Shown here one piece after another: positions 1 to 9,400 of a stretch of 64,000 nucleotides of DNA; within the stretch, counting starts at the first letter, position 1; each line of letters starts with the position of its first letter. This DNA comes from CAINDZ01 sp964399195 (lineage in GTDB: Bacteria; Krumholzibacteriota; Krumholzibacteriia; LZORAL124-64-63). The notes beneath the pieces are model-generated. The model was not told the DNA's origin and did not search any database. It saw only the letters and a program-made list of their open reading frames with translations. The DNA is taken from NCBI GenBank assembly GCA_964399195.1, contig CAYNPY010000008.1, forward strand, positions 1-64,000, given 5' to 3'. The position numbers and the translations under genes are program-made.

Positions 1-1
1 C

Positions 2-1813
2 GGCTGCGGCGCCCGCGACGTCGCCGGGCTGGACGTGGCCCGCGCGCGCATCGAGCCGCTGGTCTTCGACGACGCCTACGGGGACGACGTCTACTTCCAG
101 GCCTTCTCGGGCACCTACCTGGAGGCCGTGAGCATCGACTCGCTGCAGGCGCAGGCCGGCACCAAGTCGCTGAAGGTGACCGTGCCGGGGCAGAATTCGA
201 CGCTGGGCGGTTACGCGGGCGGCGTGCTGACCACCGTTGGCGCGCGCGACTTTGCCGACTTCAACGCGCTGACTTTCTATGCGCGCTCAAGCGTGGTCTC
301 GACGCTGAACGAGGCGGGCTTCGGCAACGACAACACCGGCACCTCGGTCTACACGGCCGGACGCGCCAACATCGCGCTGAATCCCGGCTGGACGTTCGTG
401 GTGATCCCCATCCCCTCGCCCCGCAAGCTGGTGGCCGAGCGCGGCATGTTCACTTTCGCGGAAGGCTACGAGCCGCTCAATGCGGCCGGCCACACGCTCT
501 GGTTCGACGAGATCAAGTACGCCAACCTGCTGAACGTGCAGCGCGTGCGCGCCAACATGGCCTCGGTCAACAAGCAGTACCTGGTCGGGTCCACCGTGTC
601 GATCGAGGGCACGACGACGGTCTTCACCGTCGACGGCGCGCCGGTCGTGGTCAACCACATGCCCGGCTACTTCGACTTCTTCTCGTCCAACCCGGGCGTC
701 GCCGTGGTCGAGGGCGGCCGCATCCGCGTCGTCGGCGCCGGCATCGACACGATCACGGCCAAGCTGGACACGCTCGACGTCTTCGGGCGCGTGATCATCA
801 CCAGCTTCACGCCACCGGCGGCCGCCGCGCCCGCGCCGACGGTGCCGGCCGCCGACGTGATCTCCCTCTACAGCGACAGCTACAGCAACCGGCCGGTCAC
901 CACCTTCAACCCGCGCTGGGGCGGCTCGACGACGCAGAACGAGACCTACCTGATCGGCGGCAACGCCAGCATCATGTACACCACGCTCAACTTCGTGGGC
1001 ATCGACTTCCTCGCCAACCGGATCGATGTCACGGGGATGACGCACCTGCATCTGGACGTCTACGCGCCGGTAGGGACCATCTTCCGGGTGAAGCTCGTCG
1101 CCTTCGGCGCGACCGGGACCACCCCGCTGGCCCAGCCCGAGCTGACCTTCAACGCCACCACCACGCCGTCGTTCGCGGCCGGCGGCTGGTCGTCGCTGGA
1201 TATCCCGATGGCCGATTTCGGCTTCACGGTGCCCGTGGACAACATCGGGCAGCTGGTGCTGAGCACTTCGGACGCGCCGCTGGTGCTGGTGGACAACATC
1301 TACTGGCACCGCAGTTTCACTGCCGCCCCTGCGCCAACATTGCCGGCCGCCGACGTGATCTCCATCTACAGCGACAGCTACAGCAACCGCCCGGTCGCCA
1401 GCTTTAATACGCACTGGGGTGGTTCCACAACGCAGAACGAGACATACATGATTGGCGACAATGCCAATATCATGTACACCGATTTGAACTTCGTGGGGAT
1501 CGACTTCGCAAACCAGAAGATTGATGTCACGGGTATGACGCACTTACATTTGGACGTCAATGCGCCGGTAGGTACGAACTTCCGGGTGAAGCTCGTCGCC
1601 TTCGGAGCGACCGGGACCACCCCGCTGGCCCAGCCCGAGCTGACCTTCAACGCCACCACCACGCCGTCCTTTGCGGCCGGCGGCTGGTCGTCGCTGGAGA
1701 TCCCGATGGCCGATTTCGGGTTCGCGGTGCCGGTGGACAACATCGGGCAGCTGGTGCTGAGCAGCCCGGACGCGCCGCTGGTGCTGGTGGACAACATCTA
1801 CTGGCACCGGTAA
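2..1813 (+). CDS. Secreted glucan-binding / GH16-associated protein, 5' truncated by window edge
   Basis: The reading frame is open to the first base of the window, so the true start lies upstream; the GTG at 35 is only the first internal start-like codon. The visible part opens with a beta-sandwich region that looks carbohydrate-binding (about 170 residues, ending WFDEIKYANL). A short bacterial Ig-like (Big_2-type) segment follows, with SSNPGVAVVEGGRIRVVGAG. After an Ala/Pro linker come two tandem copies of a ~160-residue domain beginning VISLYSDSYSN and VISIYSDSYSN, each ending LVLVDNIYWHR. That domain is known from the C-termini of marine laminarinases. It ends 43 bases before the ROK regulator and probably belongs with the GH16 gene downstream. 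The catalytic part, if any, is outside the window, so the exact enzyme class is unknown. Confidence 0.75.
   Translation, partial: GCGARDVAGLDVARARIEPLVFDDAYGDDVYFQAFSGTYLEAVSIDSLQAQAGTKSLKVTVPGQNSTLGGYAGGVLTTVGARDFADFNALTFYARSSVVSTLNEAGFGNDNTGTSVYTAGRANIALNPGWTFVVIPIPSPRKLVAERGMFTFAEGYEPLNAAGHTLWFDEIKYANLLNVQRVRANMASVNKQYLVGSTVSIEGTTTVFTVDGAPVVVNHMPGYFDFFSSNPGVAVVEGGRIRVVGAGIDTITAKLDTLDVFGRVIITSFTPPAAAAPAPTVPAADVISLYSDSYSNRPVTTFNPRWGGSTTQNETYLIGGNASIMYTTLNFVGIDFLANRIDVTGMTHLHLDVYAPVGTIFRVKLVAFGATGTTPLAQPELTFNATTTPSFAAGGWSSLDIPMADFGFTVPVDNIGQLVLSTSDAPLVLVDNIYWHRSFTAAPAPTLPAADVISIYSDSYSNRPVASFNTHWGGSTTQNETYMIGDNANIMYTDLNFVGIDFANQKIDVTGMTHLHLDVNAPVGTNFRVKLVAFGATGTTPLAQPELTFNATTTPSFAAGGWSSLEIPMADFGFAVPVDNIGQLVLSSPDAPLVLVDNIYWHR
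833..1312 (+). repeat. Tandem domain repeat, copy 1
   Basis: First copy of a 498-bp in-frame tandem unit encoding a beta-sandwich domain. Its last ~225 bases are nearly identical to copy 2, including the run encoding AQPELTFNATTTPSFAAGG. Confidence 0.85.
1331..1810 (+). repeat. Tandem domain repeat, copy 2
   Basis: Second copy, offset by 498 bases. Positions about 1385-1580 differ from copy 1 and use A/T-ending codons unusual for this window (TTT AAT, ATT, GCA, TTA, TTG). Both flanks are almost identical to copy 1. Confidence 0.85.
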
Positions 1814-1818
1814 GCTGC

Positions 1819-1838
1819 GGGTCCCCGGAACGGGGCCC
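1819..1838. terminator. GC-rich hairpin between glucan-binding gene and ROK gene
   Basis: GGGTCCCCG and CGGGGCCC can pair around a GAA loop with one bulged T. There is no T-run after it. It may be a partial terminator or mRNA-stabilising hairpin ahead of the ROK gene. Confidence 0.35.
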
Positions 1839-1856
1839 AACCAGGAAGCGGCCGTC

Positions 1857-3128
1857 ATGTACAACGAGAACCTGAGCTGGAAGGGCCTGCGGCGGTCGGA
1901 CCCCGGCCGTCCGCGACCCTTGGCCGACGCCGTGCTGCGCCTCATCTGGCAGGAGCAGCGCCTCTCGCGCGCCGAGATCGCCGGCGTGGCCGGCCTGTCG
2001 CGCTCGACGGTCTCGGAGATCGTCGGCGAGATCCTGCCCATGGGCATCGTCACCGAGGTGGGCGAAGGCCCCTCGCGCGGCGGTCGCCGCCCCATCCTGC
2101 TGGAATTCCGCGACGACGCCTGCGTGATCCTGGGCGTGGAGATGGGCGCCACCCACGTGGTGGCGGCGCTGACCGACCTGCGCGGCCGCGTGCTGGCGTG
2201 GCGGTCGCGGCCGCAGGCCGTGCGCACCGACCCCGTGGGCACCCGCCGCGTCATCGACGAGCTGTGCGACGAATGCCTGGCCGCGCCGGCGGCGGCCGGC
2301 CGCCCGCTGGTCGGCATCGGCGTGGCCCTGCCCTGCCCGGTGGACCCGGCGCACCCGGGCCGCCTGTCCACGCTGGTCATGCCCGACTGGGGCGGCCGCC
2401 ACGGCCTGGAAGCGCTGGCCGCCAAACACGACGTACCGCTGATGGTCGACAACGACGCCAACCTGGGCGCGCTGGCCGAGCACTGGTGGGGCGCCGGCCG
2501 CGGCGTCGATGACCTGGTCTACATCAAGGTGGCGATGGGCGTCGGCTCGGGGCACGTGATCGGCGGCGAGATCTACCGCGGCGCCACCGGCGTGGCGGGC
2601 GAGATCGGCCACCTGTCCATCGACCCGCAGGGCAAGCCCTGCCTGTGCGGCCTGCGCGGCTGCCTGGTGACGCTGGTCGGCGGCCCGGCGCTGGTCGAGC
2701 GCGCGGCCGAACTGGCGCCGCGGTTCCCAGACAGTCCGCTGGCCGGCCGCGCCGTCACCGTCGCCGACCTGGAGGACGCCGCCCTCGCCGGCGATCCCAT
2801 GGCCCTGCAGGTCGCGCAGGAGGCGGCCGGCCACCTGGGCCGCGCCGTGGCCGGCCTGCTGAACATCATGAACCCGTCGCTGGTCATCGTCGGCGGCATC
2901 CTGGCGCGCCTGGGCGACCTGCTGCTGGACCCGCTGCGCGAGACGGTGAAGGTGCGCACCCTGGTCAGCTCCGTGGCCGCGGCCGAGTTGCGCACGGGAG
3001 ACCTGGGCGAGCTGGCCATCGCCGTCGGCGCCTCGACGCTGGTGCTGAAGGCGGCGCTGGCCGATTCCCGGCTGTTCCCGCGCGTGAACGGCGACGCCGA
3101 GCCGGCGCGAGCGAGGATGGGAACATGA
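1857..3128 (+). CDS. ROK-family transcriptional regulator (NagC/XylR type)
   Basis: A 423-residue protein with an N-terminal winged helix-turn-helix (residues about 20-75: LSRAEIAGVAGLSRSTVSEIVGEIL, then the wing EGPSRGGRRP). A ROK sugar-kinase-like fold follows, with VDNDANLGALAEHWWG and the ROK zinc signature GHLSIDPQGKPCLCGLRGCL. The HTH plus ROK layout and length are those of NagC/XylR repressors rather than free glucokinases. An AGGAAG Shine-Dalgarno lies 8 bases before the ATG. It overlaps the next gene, a GH16 laminarinase, by four bases (ATGA), so the two are co-translated. The dyads at 11105, 24555 and 26185 have the form of ROK operators, and this is the only ROK regulator in the window, making it the likely binder (inference). 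The inducer is probably a glucan-derived sugar. Confidence 0.9.
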   Translation: MYNENLSWKGLRRSDPGRPRPLADAVLRLIWQEQRLSRAEIAGVAGLSRSTVSEIVGEILPMGIVTEVGEGPSRGGRRPILLEFRDDACVILGVEMGATHVVAALTDLRGRVLAWRSRPQAVRTDPVGTRRVIDELCDECLAAPAAAGRPLVGIGVALPCPVDPAHPGRLSTLVMPDWGGRHGLEALAAKHDVPLMVDNDANLGALAEHWWGAGRGVDDLVYIKVAMGVGSGHVIGGEIYRGATGVAGEIGHLSIDPQGKPCLCGLRGCLVTLVGGPALVERAAELAPRFPDSPLAGRAVTVADLEDAALAGDPMALQVAQEAAGHLGRAVAGLLNIMNPSLVIVGGILARLGDLLLDPLRETVKVRTLVSSVAAAELRTGDLGELAIAVGASTLVLKAALADSRLFPRVNGDAEPARARMGT

Positions 3129-3937
3129 GGGCCGCTGTCGCACTGATCGCCTGCGCGCTGCTCGCGCTGGCCGCCGCCCCCGGCTGCGGCGGGGAAACGG
3201 AGCCCGAGGTGTACGGACTGATCTGGCAGGACGAGTTCGACGGGCCGGCCGGCCAGCTGCCCGACCCGGCCAAGTGGCAGTTCGACGTGGGCACCGACTG
3301 GGGCAATCTCCAACTCGAGTACGACACCAATCGCGCCGAGAACTGCAGCCTGGACGGCCAGGGCAACCTGGCGATCACCGCGCGCGAGGAGGAGTGGCAG
3401 GGGCAGCCCTACACCTCGGCGCGCATCAAGACCAAGGGCCTGTTCGAGCATGCCTACGGCCGTTTCGAGGCGCGCATCAAGCTGCCCATCGGGCAGGGCA
3501 TCTGGCCGGCGTTCTGGATGCTGGGCAACGATTTTCCCGGCGTGAGCTGGCCCGCCTGCGGCGAGATCGACGTCATGGAGTACCGCGGCCAGGAGCCGCG
3601 GGTGCTGGTGGGCTCGGTGCACGGCCCCGGCTATTCCGGCAACGGCGCCCTGTCGCAGACGCACACGCTGGCGCAGGGCGGCTTCCACCTGGACTACCAC
3701 GTGTTCGCCATCGACTGGGAGCCCGGGTCGATCACCTGGAGCGTCGACGGCTACGTCTACCACCGCATCACGCCGGCCAGCCTGCCCGCCGGCACCCGCT
3801 GGGTCTTCGACCACCCGTTCTTCATCCTGCTGAACGTGGCGGTGGGCGGCCGCTGGGTGGGCTCGCCGGACGCCTCGACGGTGTTCCCGCAGACGATGCT
3901 GGTGGACTACGTGCGGGTGTACGGGACGCTGCCGTAG
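3125..3937 (+). CDS. GH16 endo-beta-1,3-glucanase (laminarinase type)
   Basis: A 270-residue secreted glycoside hydrolase of family 16. The N-terminus is a hydrophobic signal ending LAAAPGCGG. The cysteine and preceding residues resemble a lipobox, though A and P at -3 and -2 are not ideal, so lipidation is possible but unsure. The mature part starts GLIWQDEFDG, as usual for GH16. The catalytic motif GEIDVMEY places nucleophile E147, D149 and acid/base E152. The spacing ExDxxE, with the beta-bulge, is that of laminarinases. A much longer GTG-started version from 2645 would read through the ROK gene in another frame and lacks the signal peptide at its start, so the ATG at 3125 was chosen. It overlaps the ROK stop (ATGA). 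The stop lies three bases from the end of the convergent PpiC-like gene. Confidence 0.93.
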   Translation: MRAAVALIACALLALAAAPGCGGETEPEVYGLIWQDEFDGPAGQLPDPAKWQFDVGTDWGNLQLEYDTNRAENCSLDGQGNLAITAREEEWQGQPYTSARIKTKGLFEHAYGRFEARIKLPIGQGIWPAFWMLGNDFPGVSWPACGEIDVMEYRGQEPRVLVGSVHGPGYSGNGALSQTHTLAQGGFHLDYHVFAIDWEPGSITWSVDGYVYHRITPASLPAGTRWVFDHPFFILLNVAVGGRWVGSPDASTVFPQTMLVDYVRVYGTLP

Positions 3938-3940
3938 GAC

Positions 3941-5317
3941 CTACGGCGCCAGCCGCGCCACCGCCGCCTCGTCGACCCGCTCGCCGTACCGCCGCCGCAG
4001 CCCGTCCAGCGCCGCGCGCAGGCGCCGTTCGCATTCGGCGTCGAACCAGGCGCGGTCGACCGCCTCGCGCGCCTCGGCGAACGGGCGCGGACGGCGTGGG
4101 CTGGCCTCCACCACCAGAGTCACGCGCCAGGCGTCGGCCGCCAGCGAATCCGGCCCCACCACCCCGCGCGCGCCGGCGGCCAGGCAGCGGGCCACCAGCG
4201 CGCCCTCGACCCGCTCGTCGATCACGTCGGGCACGCGGTCCGGCTGCGCCCGGTCCAGCGCCAGCAGGCTGTCCGCCCCCGCGCGCGTGCGCAGGCGCGC
4301 CGCCAGGTCCGCGGCCTCCCCGCGCGCGGCCAGGTGCCGCCGCACGATCTCCGCGCGCGCCGGCAGGTCCCAGCGCGACGGGTCGCGGTCGTACTCGCGG
4401 CGCAGCGTGAGCGAGTCGCGCGGCACCTGCGAGAACACGTGACGCACGGCCCAGGCCGTGGCGGCGAACCCCTCGGCCTGGTCGCGCAGCCGCTGCCGGT
4501 CGGCGGGCCGCGCGAGCGCGCCGGCCGGGCGCGCCTGCGCGCGCAGCTGCCGCTGGTAGAGGGCGGTGCCGATGAAGTCCTTCACCTGCCGGGCGTCTTC
4601 CAGGCGCGGCCGGTCCAGCGTGCGCAGCTGCCGCCATTCGCCCAGCACGTCGCGCACCCGGAATGGGCGGTCCAGATGAGTGGCGACCACCAGGTCTGAA
4701 TCGGCGGCCGCGACCGCGGGAAAGCGCGCCAGCTTGCGCGCGCGCTGCAGCAGGTCGTCGTCGGGCGCCGGCGCCGGCAGGGCCGCGAACGCCGCAACCA
4801 GGCGGCCCACCACGGCCTCGTCCCAGGCCGGCGGGCGGCGGGCCAGCTCGCGGTCGCGCATCGCCGCGCCCAGGACGCCCGGGTGGGTCGTCGTGTCGCC
4901 CTGCGCCGCGCGGAGCGCTCGCTCCACCGCGTATGCCGAGTCCAGGGCCGCCTCGAAGGCGAGCTGCCGGCCCAGCTCCCTGTGCTGCGCGCTGTCGCCC
5001 GGCGTCCACGCGGGCGGCTCGGCGGCCGTGGCCAGGCGCAGGGCGCGACGGTCCAGCTGCGTGCCCAGCAGCTCTCGGACCTGCGCCGCGGTCAGCGCTG
5101 CGGGGACAAGCCCGCGCCGCCGGGCCGCGGCGCGCAGATCGGCCGCGGTGATCCGCTCGATGCGCGCGCCGTCGGCCAGTTGCGCCAGCACGGTGTCCGG
5201 CCGGGCGCCGACAGCGCCCTCCGCGCGGGCAGAGCCCGGCGCCGACAGGACGCCGGCCAACAGGATGGCCACCCTTGCCCACCGCGACATCCCCACGCGC
5301 CTTGCCGCAACCGGCAT
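3941..5317 (-). CDS. Secreted PpiC/SurA-like peptidyl-prolyl isomerase-family protein
   Basis: A 458-residue protein with a signal peptide (MSRWARVAILLAGVLSAPGSARAEG within the first ~35 residues). The mature part begins with a SurA-N-like segment (VLAQLADGARIERITAADLRA). Residues ~310-458 have a weak parvulin-like layout: RAEIVRRHLA, a Leu/Asp-rich core, then PFAEAREAVDRAWFDAECERRLRAALDGLRRRYG, the usual helical end of PpiC proteins. It is rich in Arg, Ala and Asp and is a divergent member, so prolyl isomerase activity is not certain; a chaperone role in the periplasm is the best guess. The ATG at 5317 was preferred over 5290 because GGGAGGA sits just upstream of it. The gene stands alone between a convergent GH16 gene and a terminator. 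Confidence 0.6.
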   Translation of the reverse strand: MPVAARRVGMSRWARVAILLAGVLSAPGSARAEGAVGARPDTVLAQLADGARIERITAADLRAAARRRGLVPAALTAAQVRELLGTQLDRRALRLATAAEPPAWTPGDSAQHRELGRQLAFEAALDSAYAVERALRAAQGDTTTHPGVLGAAMRDRELARRPPAWDEAVVGRLVAAFAALPAPAPDDDLLQRARKLARFPAVAAADSDLVVATHLDRPFRVRDVLGEWRQLRTLDRPRLEDARQVKDFIGTALYQRQLRAQARPAGALARPADRQRLRDQAEGFAATAWAVRHVFSQVPRDSLTLRREYDRDPSRWDLPARAEIVRRHLAARGEAADLAARLRTRAGADSLLALDRAQPDRVPDVIDERVEGALVARCLAAGARGVVGPDSLAADAWRVTLVVEASPRRPRPFAEAREAVDRAWFDAECERRLRAALDGLRRRYGERVDEAAVARLAP

Positions 5318-5350
5318 GTCCCGTCCTCCCCGCGCGTGCCCGCGCGAAGG

Positions 5351-5384
5351 AAAAGGGGCCGCCTCCCCGCCGGAAGACGGCCCC
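5351..5384 (-). terminator. Rho-independent terminator after the small secreted-protein gene
   Basis: Read on the minus strand, GGGGCCG (5384-5378) pairs with CGGCCCC (5361-5355) and is followed by TTTT (5354-5351). It lies 19 bases after the stop of the gene ending at 5403 and insulates the PpiC-like gene. Confidence 0.75.
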
Positions 5385-5402
5385 AAATCCGATCGATCGG
5401 TC

Positions 5403-6146
5403 CTACCGGAACTCGGCCTTGAGCGAGCCCCAGGTCAGCGACTCGTTCGGCACGACCGACTGCATGGTCTGGAGCTGGTACTGCAGGTTGCTGAGCGTCT
5501 GGCCCGTGATCAGGTACCAGCCGGCCGGAGCCGTCGCGTGGCTCATGTAGAACGCATTGTTCGTCGCGCCGACGGCCGGGGCGTTCGCGTAGCTCACCAC
5601 GGTGCCCATCCGGGTCGAGCCCACGACGTTGCTCAGCTGCTGGGTGACCAGGATGTCGGCCGAGGGCAGGTTGATCAGCAGGACACCCTCGATGCCCGTG
5701 ATGGTGTAGATCGAGTAGTAGCCGCGCGCCAGGGCGCCCAGGTTGGCCGTGAAGCCGCCGATGTAGGCGCCGGCGTTGGCCAGGTCGTAGAACCGGATCG
5801 TCTCGGTGGCCGAGACCAGGTCCCCGGTCGACGAGGCGGAGCAGAACACGCCGAACTTCAGCGCGCTGACGTCCTCGCCGACGCCGCCGGCCAGGATCAT
5901 CTCGTCGCCGTAGATCGCCGTCAAGTCGGTGGTCGACGTGGCGGCCGACACCGCGTGGTTCGTCGCATCGTAGACGACGGTCGGCACGATGGCGCTGGAG
6001 ATCCCGTTGCCGCGCAGATCGATGGTCGGCTGGTCCTGGAGGCCCGCCACGGGCTCGTCCACGACGGCGGCGACCGCCGGGACGGCCAGCAGCGCGGCCG
6101 CCGCCAGGGCGCAGAACAGGCGGGATACGTTAGCGAACTTGTTCAT
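5403..6146 (-). CDS. Small secreted protein with C-terminal WGSLKAEFR tail
   Basis: A 247-residue protein of unknown function. It has a clear signal peptide (MNKFANVSRLFCALAAAALLAVPAVA). The mature part is Ala/Thr/Gly-rich and probably beta-structured, with alternating hydrophobics (YYSIYTITGIEGVLLINLP), and has a single cysteine (KFGVFCSAS). It ends LTWGSLKAEFR, a tail shared in form with four other secreted proteins in this window. The ATG at 6146 is preceded by a weak GGAGCG Shine-Dalgarno. It is monocistronic, with its own terminator. I do not recognise the domain. The tail suggests surface sorting or anchoring (inference). A spike or filament component would also fit. Confidence 0.8.
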   Translation of the reverse strand: MNKFANVSRLFCALAAAALLAVPAVAAVVDEPVAGLQDQPTIDLRGNGISSAIVPTVVYDATNHAVSAATSTTDLTAIYGDEMILAGGVGEDVSALKFGVFCSASSTGDLVSATETIRFYDLANAGAYIGGFTANLGALARGYYSIYTITGIEGVLLINLPSADILVTQQLSNVVGSTRMGTVVSYANAPAVGATNNAFYMSHATAPAGWYLITGQTLSNLQYQLQTMQSVVPNESLTWGSLKAEFR

Positions 6147-6363
6147 AGGGAGCGCTCCTGAGTTGATGGCTTGTGACACGGAATCCCGCACGCGCGGCCG
6201 GGCCCAAAGAAACAGCGGCGCCTGCCGCCTCCCTGCCTCCGATGGGTGCAGATCCCCTCCGGCATGACTGTACCGTGGCGGCGGACGAAAAGTCAACAAC
6301 GGAGGCCCTCGATCATCAGCGTGTCGGCGCGCGGGCGCCCGACGTCGCGCCACCTCGCCCAGC

Positions 6364-6379
6364 CTTGCGCCGGCGCAAG
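6364..6379. repeat. 16-bp perfect palindrome CTTGCGCCGGCGCAAG
   Basis: The same core, TTGCGCCGGCGCAA, occurs twice more at 59714-59729 and 59748-59763, always in intergenic DNA next to a gene with the WGxLK-type tail. Its function is unknown; it could be a dimeric regulator site or a mobile palindromic unit. Confidence 0.6.
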
Positions 6380-6408
6380 TCCGCAAACGCACAGCCGGCA
6401 ACGAGATA

Positions 6409-6432
6409 GGGCCCCCGCAATCGCGGAGGCCC
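6409..6432 (-). terminator. Hairpin after the GH2-barrel gene
   Basis: On the minus strand GGGCCTCCGC pairs with GCGGGGGCCC around GATT, ten base pairs including one wobble, 30 bases after the stop codon. It has no T-run, so it may act as a Rho-assisted or mRNA-stabilising structure. Confidence 0.55.
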
Positions 6433-6461
6433 CACTCGTCACGGCGCGCCTTCCGGTGGCG

Positions 6462-9400
6462 TCAGATCGCCAGATGCAGGTACGTCCTGATCTCCCACTC
6501 GTTGCCCTTCTCCAGCCCGTCCGGGTACTTCTCGTTGCCGACCGGCACCGGCTCGCCCACCGGGGCGTAGCGCGGCGACCAGCGATCCAGCGTGCGGTAC
6601 ATCGCGCGCACGCCCAGGCGGGTCTGCGGCAGGTCGAACCAGCGGGGCGAACCCAGCGTCGTCGAGACGTCCGCCATCAGCTGCAGCGGGTAGGTCAGGT
6701 TGAAGTCGCGGTGGTAGTCGTAGGGGCCGAAGTCGTTGATCTTCACGTGGCCCGCCACGACAATCGCCGGCCAGGTGATGCGCGTGTCGGCGCCGAAGCG
6801 GTGCAGCAGGCGCTCGTCCTCGCCGTTGGGTTCGGCGTTGCCGAAGTACAGATGGCTGACCGCGCGCGCCGAACCGCCCACGCGGCTGATGACGCGGCAC
6901 TTCAGCTCCCAGAGATCGCGCGCGGGCGTCGCCCCCGCGAAGCCGTAGACCTGGCCCTCGGCCGACACGAACAGGGCGCCGTCGGCCGTCGTGTGGTGGC
7001 GGCGCACCGAGAGGCCGATGCTCGCGGCCAGGTCCGCGTCCTCGCGCAGGTCGCTGTCCCAGGCCCACATCCAGGTGGCGGGCGTCGGGTCGTAGACCAG
7101 CATCAGTTCGCCCGCGGTGGTCTCGCGGTTGCCGCGCACGGCGAACGGGTCGTCGATCACGTTGCGCACGCGGCCGGCGGTCCCGTTCATGTACCGGCTG
7201 TTCGGCATGGGCCCGACGATGGGCTTCTGCCACAGGATGTTCGGCCCGATCTGCCAGTTGCCCATCGTGTAGGCCGCGCCGGTCAGCGCGTTGACCTGGT
7301 TGCCCGAGCCGCTGTCCTTCAGGTCCCAGCCCGTGAAGGTGGGGATCGCGGTGGGGCCGCCGTCGGCCACCAGGCCCATCCAGGCGCTCTGGCCGTACCA
7401 GTTCCAGCGGCCCTTCTGGTACGTGAGCTTGGCCTTGAGGCCGAACGTGTCCTGGTCCTTGACGGTGTCCTGCCGGACGTCGCCGGGCGCCAGCTGCGTC
7501 TCGGCGTCGACCAGGTCCTCGTCCACGATCTGGAACGTCTCGCCCACGCGCGGCTGGCCGGACCACAGCGCGCCGGCCTCCAGGTTGAACAACCCCACGC
7601 GGCGCGTCATCGACAGCGCGGCCTTGCGGGTGGTGCGCACGGGGATCGCCACCGAGCTGACGACCTGGTTCTGCTCCGCGAAGTCCTCCTGGAACATCGC
7701 CGTCCACTGCGCGCCGGCGAACCCGCGCTGGTACTTGACCAGCACGGCCGGGTTGGCGCCCCACCACAACTGCGGGCCGAAGGCCACCTTCAGGCCGGCC
7801 AACTGGCGCTTGCCGGCGATCTCGAACCCGACCGGCGCCTCGCCGTTGTAGATGTCGATGTTCTCGCCGTAGTAGGCGTCGCGGTAGAGGCCGAAGAAAT
7901 CGCCCTCGTACTGCCAGTGCAGGTGGCCGGTGCGGTAGAAGCCCTCCAGCGCGAACCAGCGGTCGTCCCAGCTGACGGACGACTGGTAGACCTTGACGCG
8001 CTCGTTGTCCTCCAGCCGTACCGGGGTGCCGTCGTTGGCGACCACCAGGCGCGGCCGGCCGCGGTTCTCGTAGAAGATCTCGTCGATGGGATTCAGCGGC
8101 ACGTCGCCCAGCACGTTGAGCGACAGCCGGCCGGTCACGTTGTCCGAGGGCATGGCCTCGAAATCGGCCCAGAACGACTGCAGGTTGTCCGTTCCCTGGA
8201 AGGCCGGATAGGCCTGACCCGGCTCGTCGGTCTCCGGCGTGGCGGTGTTCTTCGCGCCCGTGGCGTAGGTCTCGAACTCCAGGCGCAGCCCGGACAGGCG
8301 CACCTTGCTCAGCGCGTCGGTGCGCAGGGCGGCGGCGTCGCCGCGCGCCTCCAGCACGGCCGCTCCGCCGTGGATGCCCGCGAAGTGCCGACTGATCGCC
8401 GCCGCGTCGACGTTCTTCGCGTAGGGATCCAGCGCGAAGATGTCCCGCAACGCGTAGTAGGCCGCCCGCGGATAGACTTCGTAGAGGCCGCGCGAGTCGG
8501 GGAAGCCCTTGGCGGTGATGCCCCACCACTCCTCGTTCATGTTGTTCTCGCCCTCGCGGAAGTCCTCCGGGTAGCCGCCGTTGGGCCACGAGGCGTTGGT
8601 GTCGTGGATGTTCAGGCGGCTCTCCTGCAGATACTTCCACCAGCCGTCGCTCCACTGGAAGACCAGGCCGCCGGCCGCGTTGCCCACGCGGCCCTTGCCC
8701 GCCGACTGCTCGTAGATCTCCTGCCACTGGCCGATCAGGTAGCGCGCCTGCGTGGCCTGGTCCTCGCGGTTCGTGCGCGCGTTGAAGGCGTCGGCGCCGA
8801 ACTCGGTGAAGATCGTCGGCACACCCAGCTTGTCCTTCACGACCTGGAAGAAGTCGCGCGCCGAGATGCCGCGATAGACGTTCGAGCCGAAGACGTCCAT
8901 GCCCCGGCAGTGCTTGGCGATGAGGTCGACGTACTGCAGGTCGCCGTTGGCGATGGCGACCAGGCCGCCGGGATCGCGCTGCTTGATGTCGCGGATGATC
9001 TCGCCGAACAGCGAGTAGAGGTACTCGGCGCGGGCGGCGTGGCGTTCGCCCTCGGGCAGCGCCTCGGTCTCGGCCGACTTCCAGGTCAGGCCGTAGTTGT
9101 TCTCGTTGCCCAGCAGCCACATCAGCAGGCCCGGCGTGCCCTTGTACTCGTCCACCAGCGCGGCCACCTCGGACTTCAGCAGCGAGCGCACCCGCGGGTC
9201 GCTGTAGTCGGTGTTCGGCAGCCAGGCGCCGTCGATGGTCAGGCCGTAGCGCCCCACCGTGTGGTTGAGCACGGTGAAGATGCCGTAATTCTCGTAGATG
9301 TAGCGCACCCAGCGCGGCGGCACGCCCACGTACTGCCGGATGGCGTTGACGTTCATCGCCTGCAGCAGCGGCATCTCGCGCGCCAGCACGTCGACGATCA

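Larger units (their letters stand above)
6147..6461. other. Intergenic region with palindrome and hairpin
   Basis: This 315-base gap separates the start of the small secreted protein from the end of the GH2-barrel gene. It holds a 16-bp perfect palindrome (6364-6379) and a terminator-like hairpin (6409-6432). No gene with good codon use is visible here. Confidence 0.6.

Noticed and set aside
2645..3937. A 430-residue GTG-started version of the GH16 gene
   Set aside because: Its first 160 codons lie in a different frame over the ROK gene and read as Arg/Pro/Gly low complexity. The signal peptide and ATGA coupling place the start at 3125.
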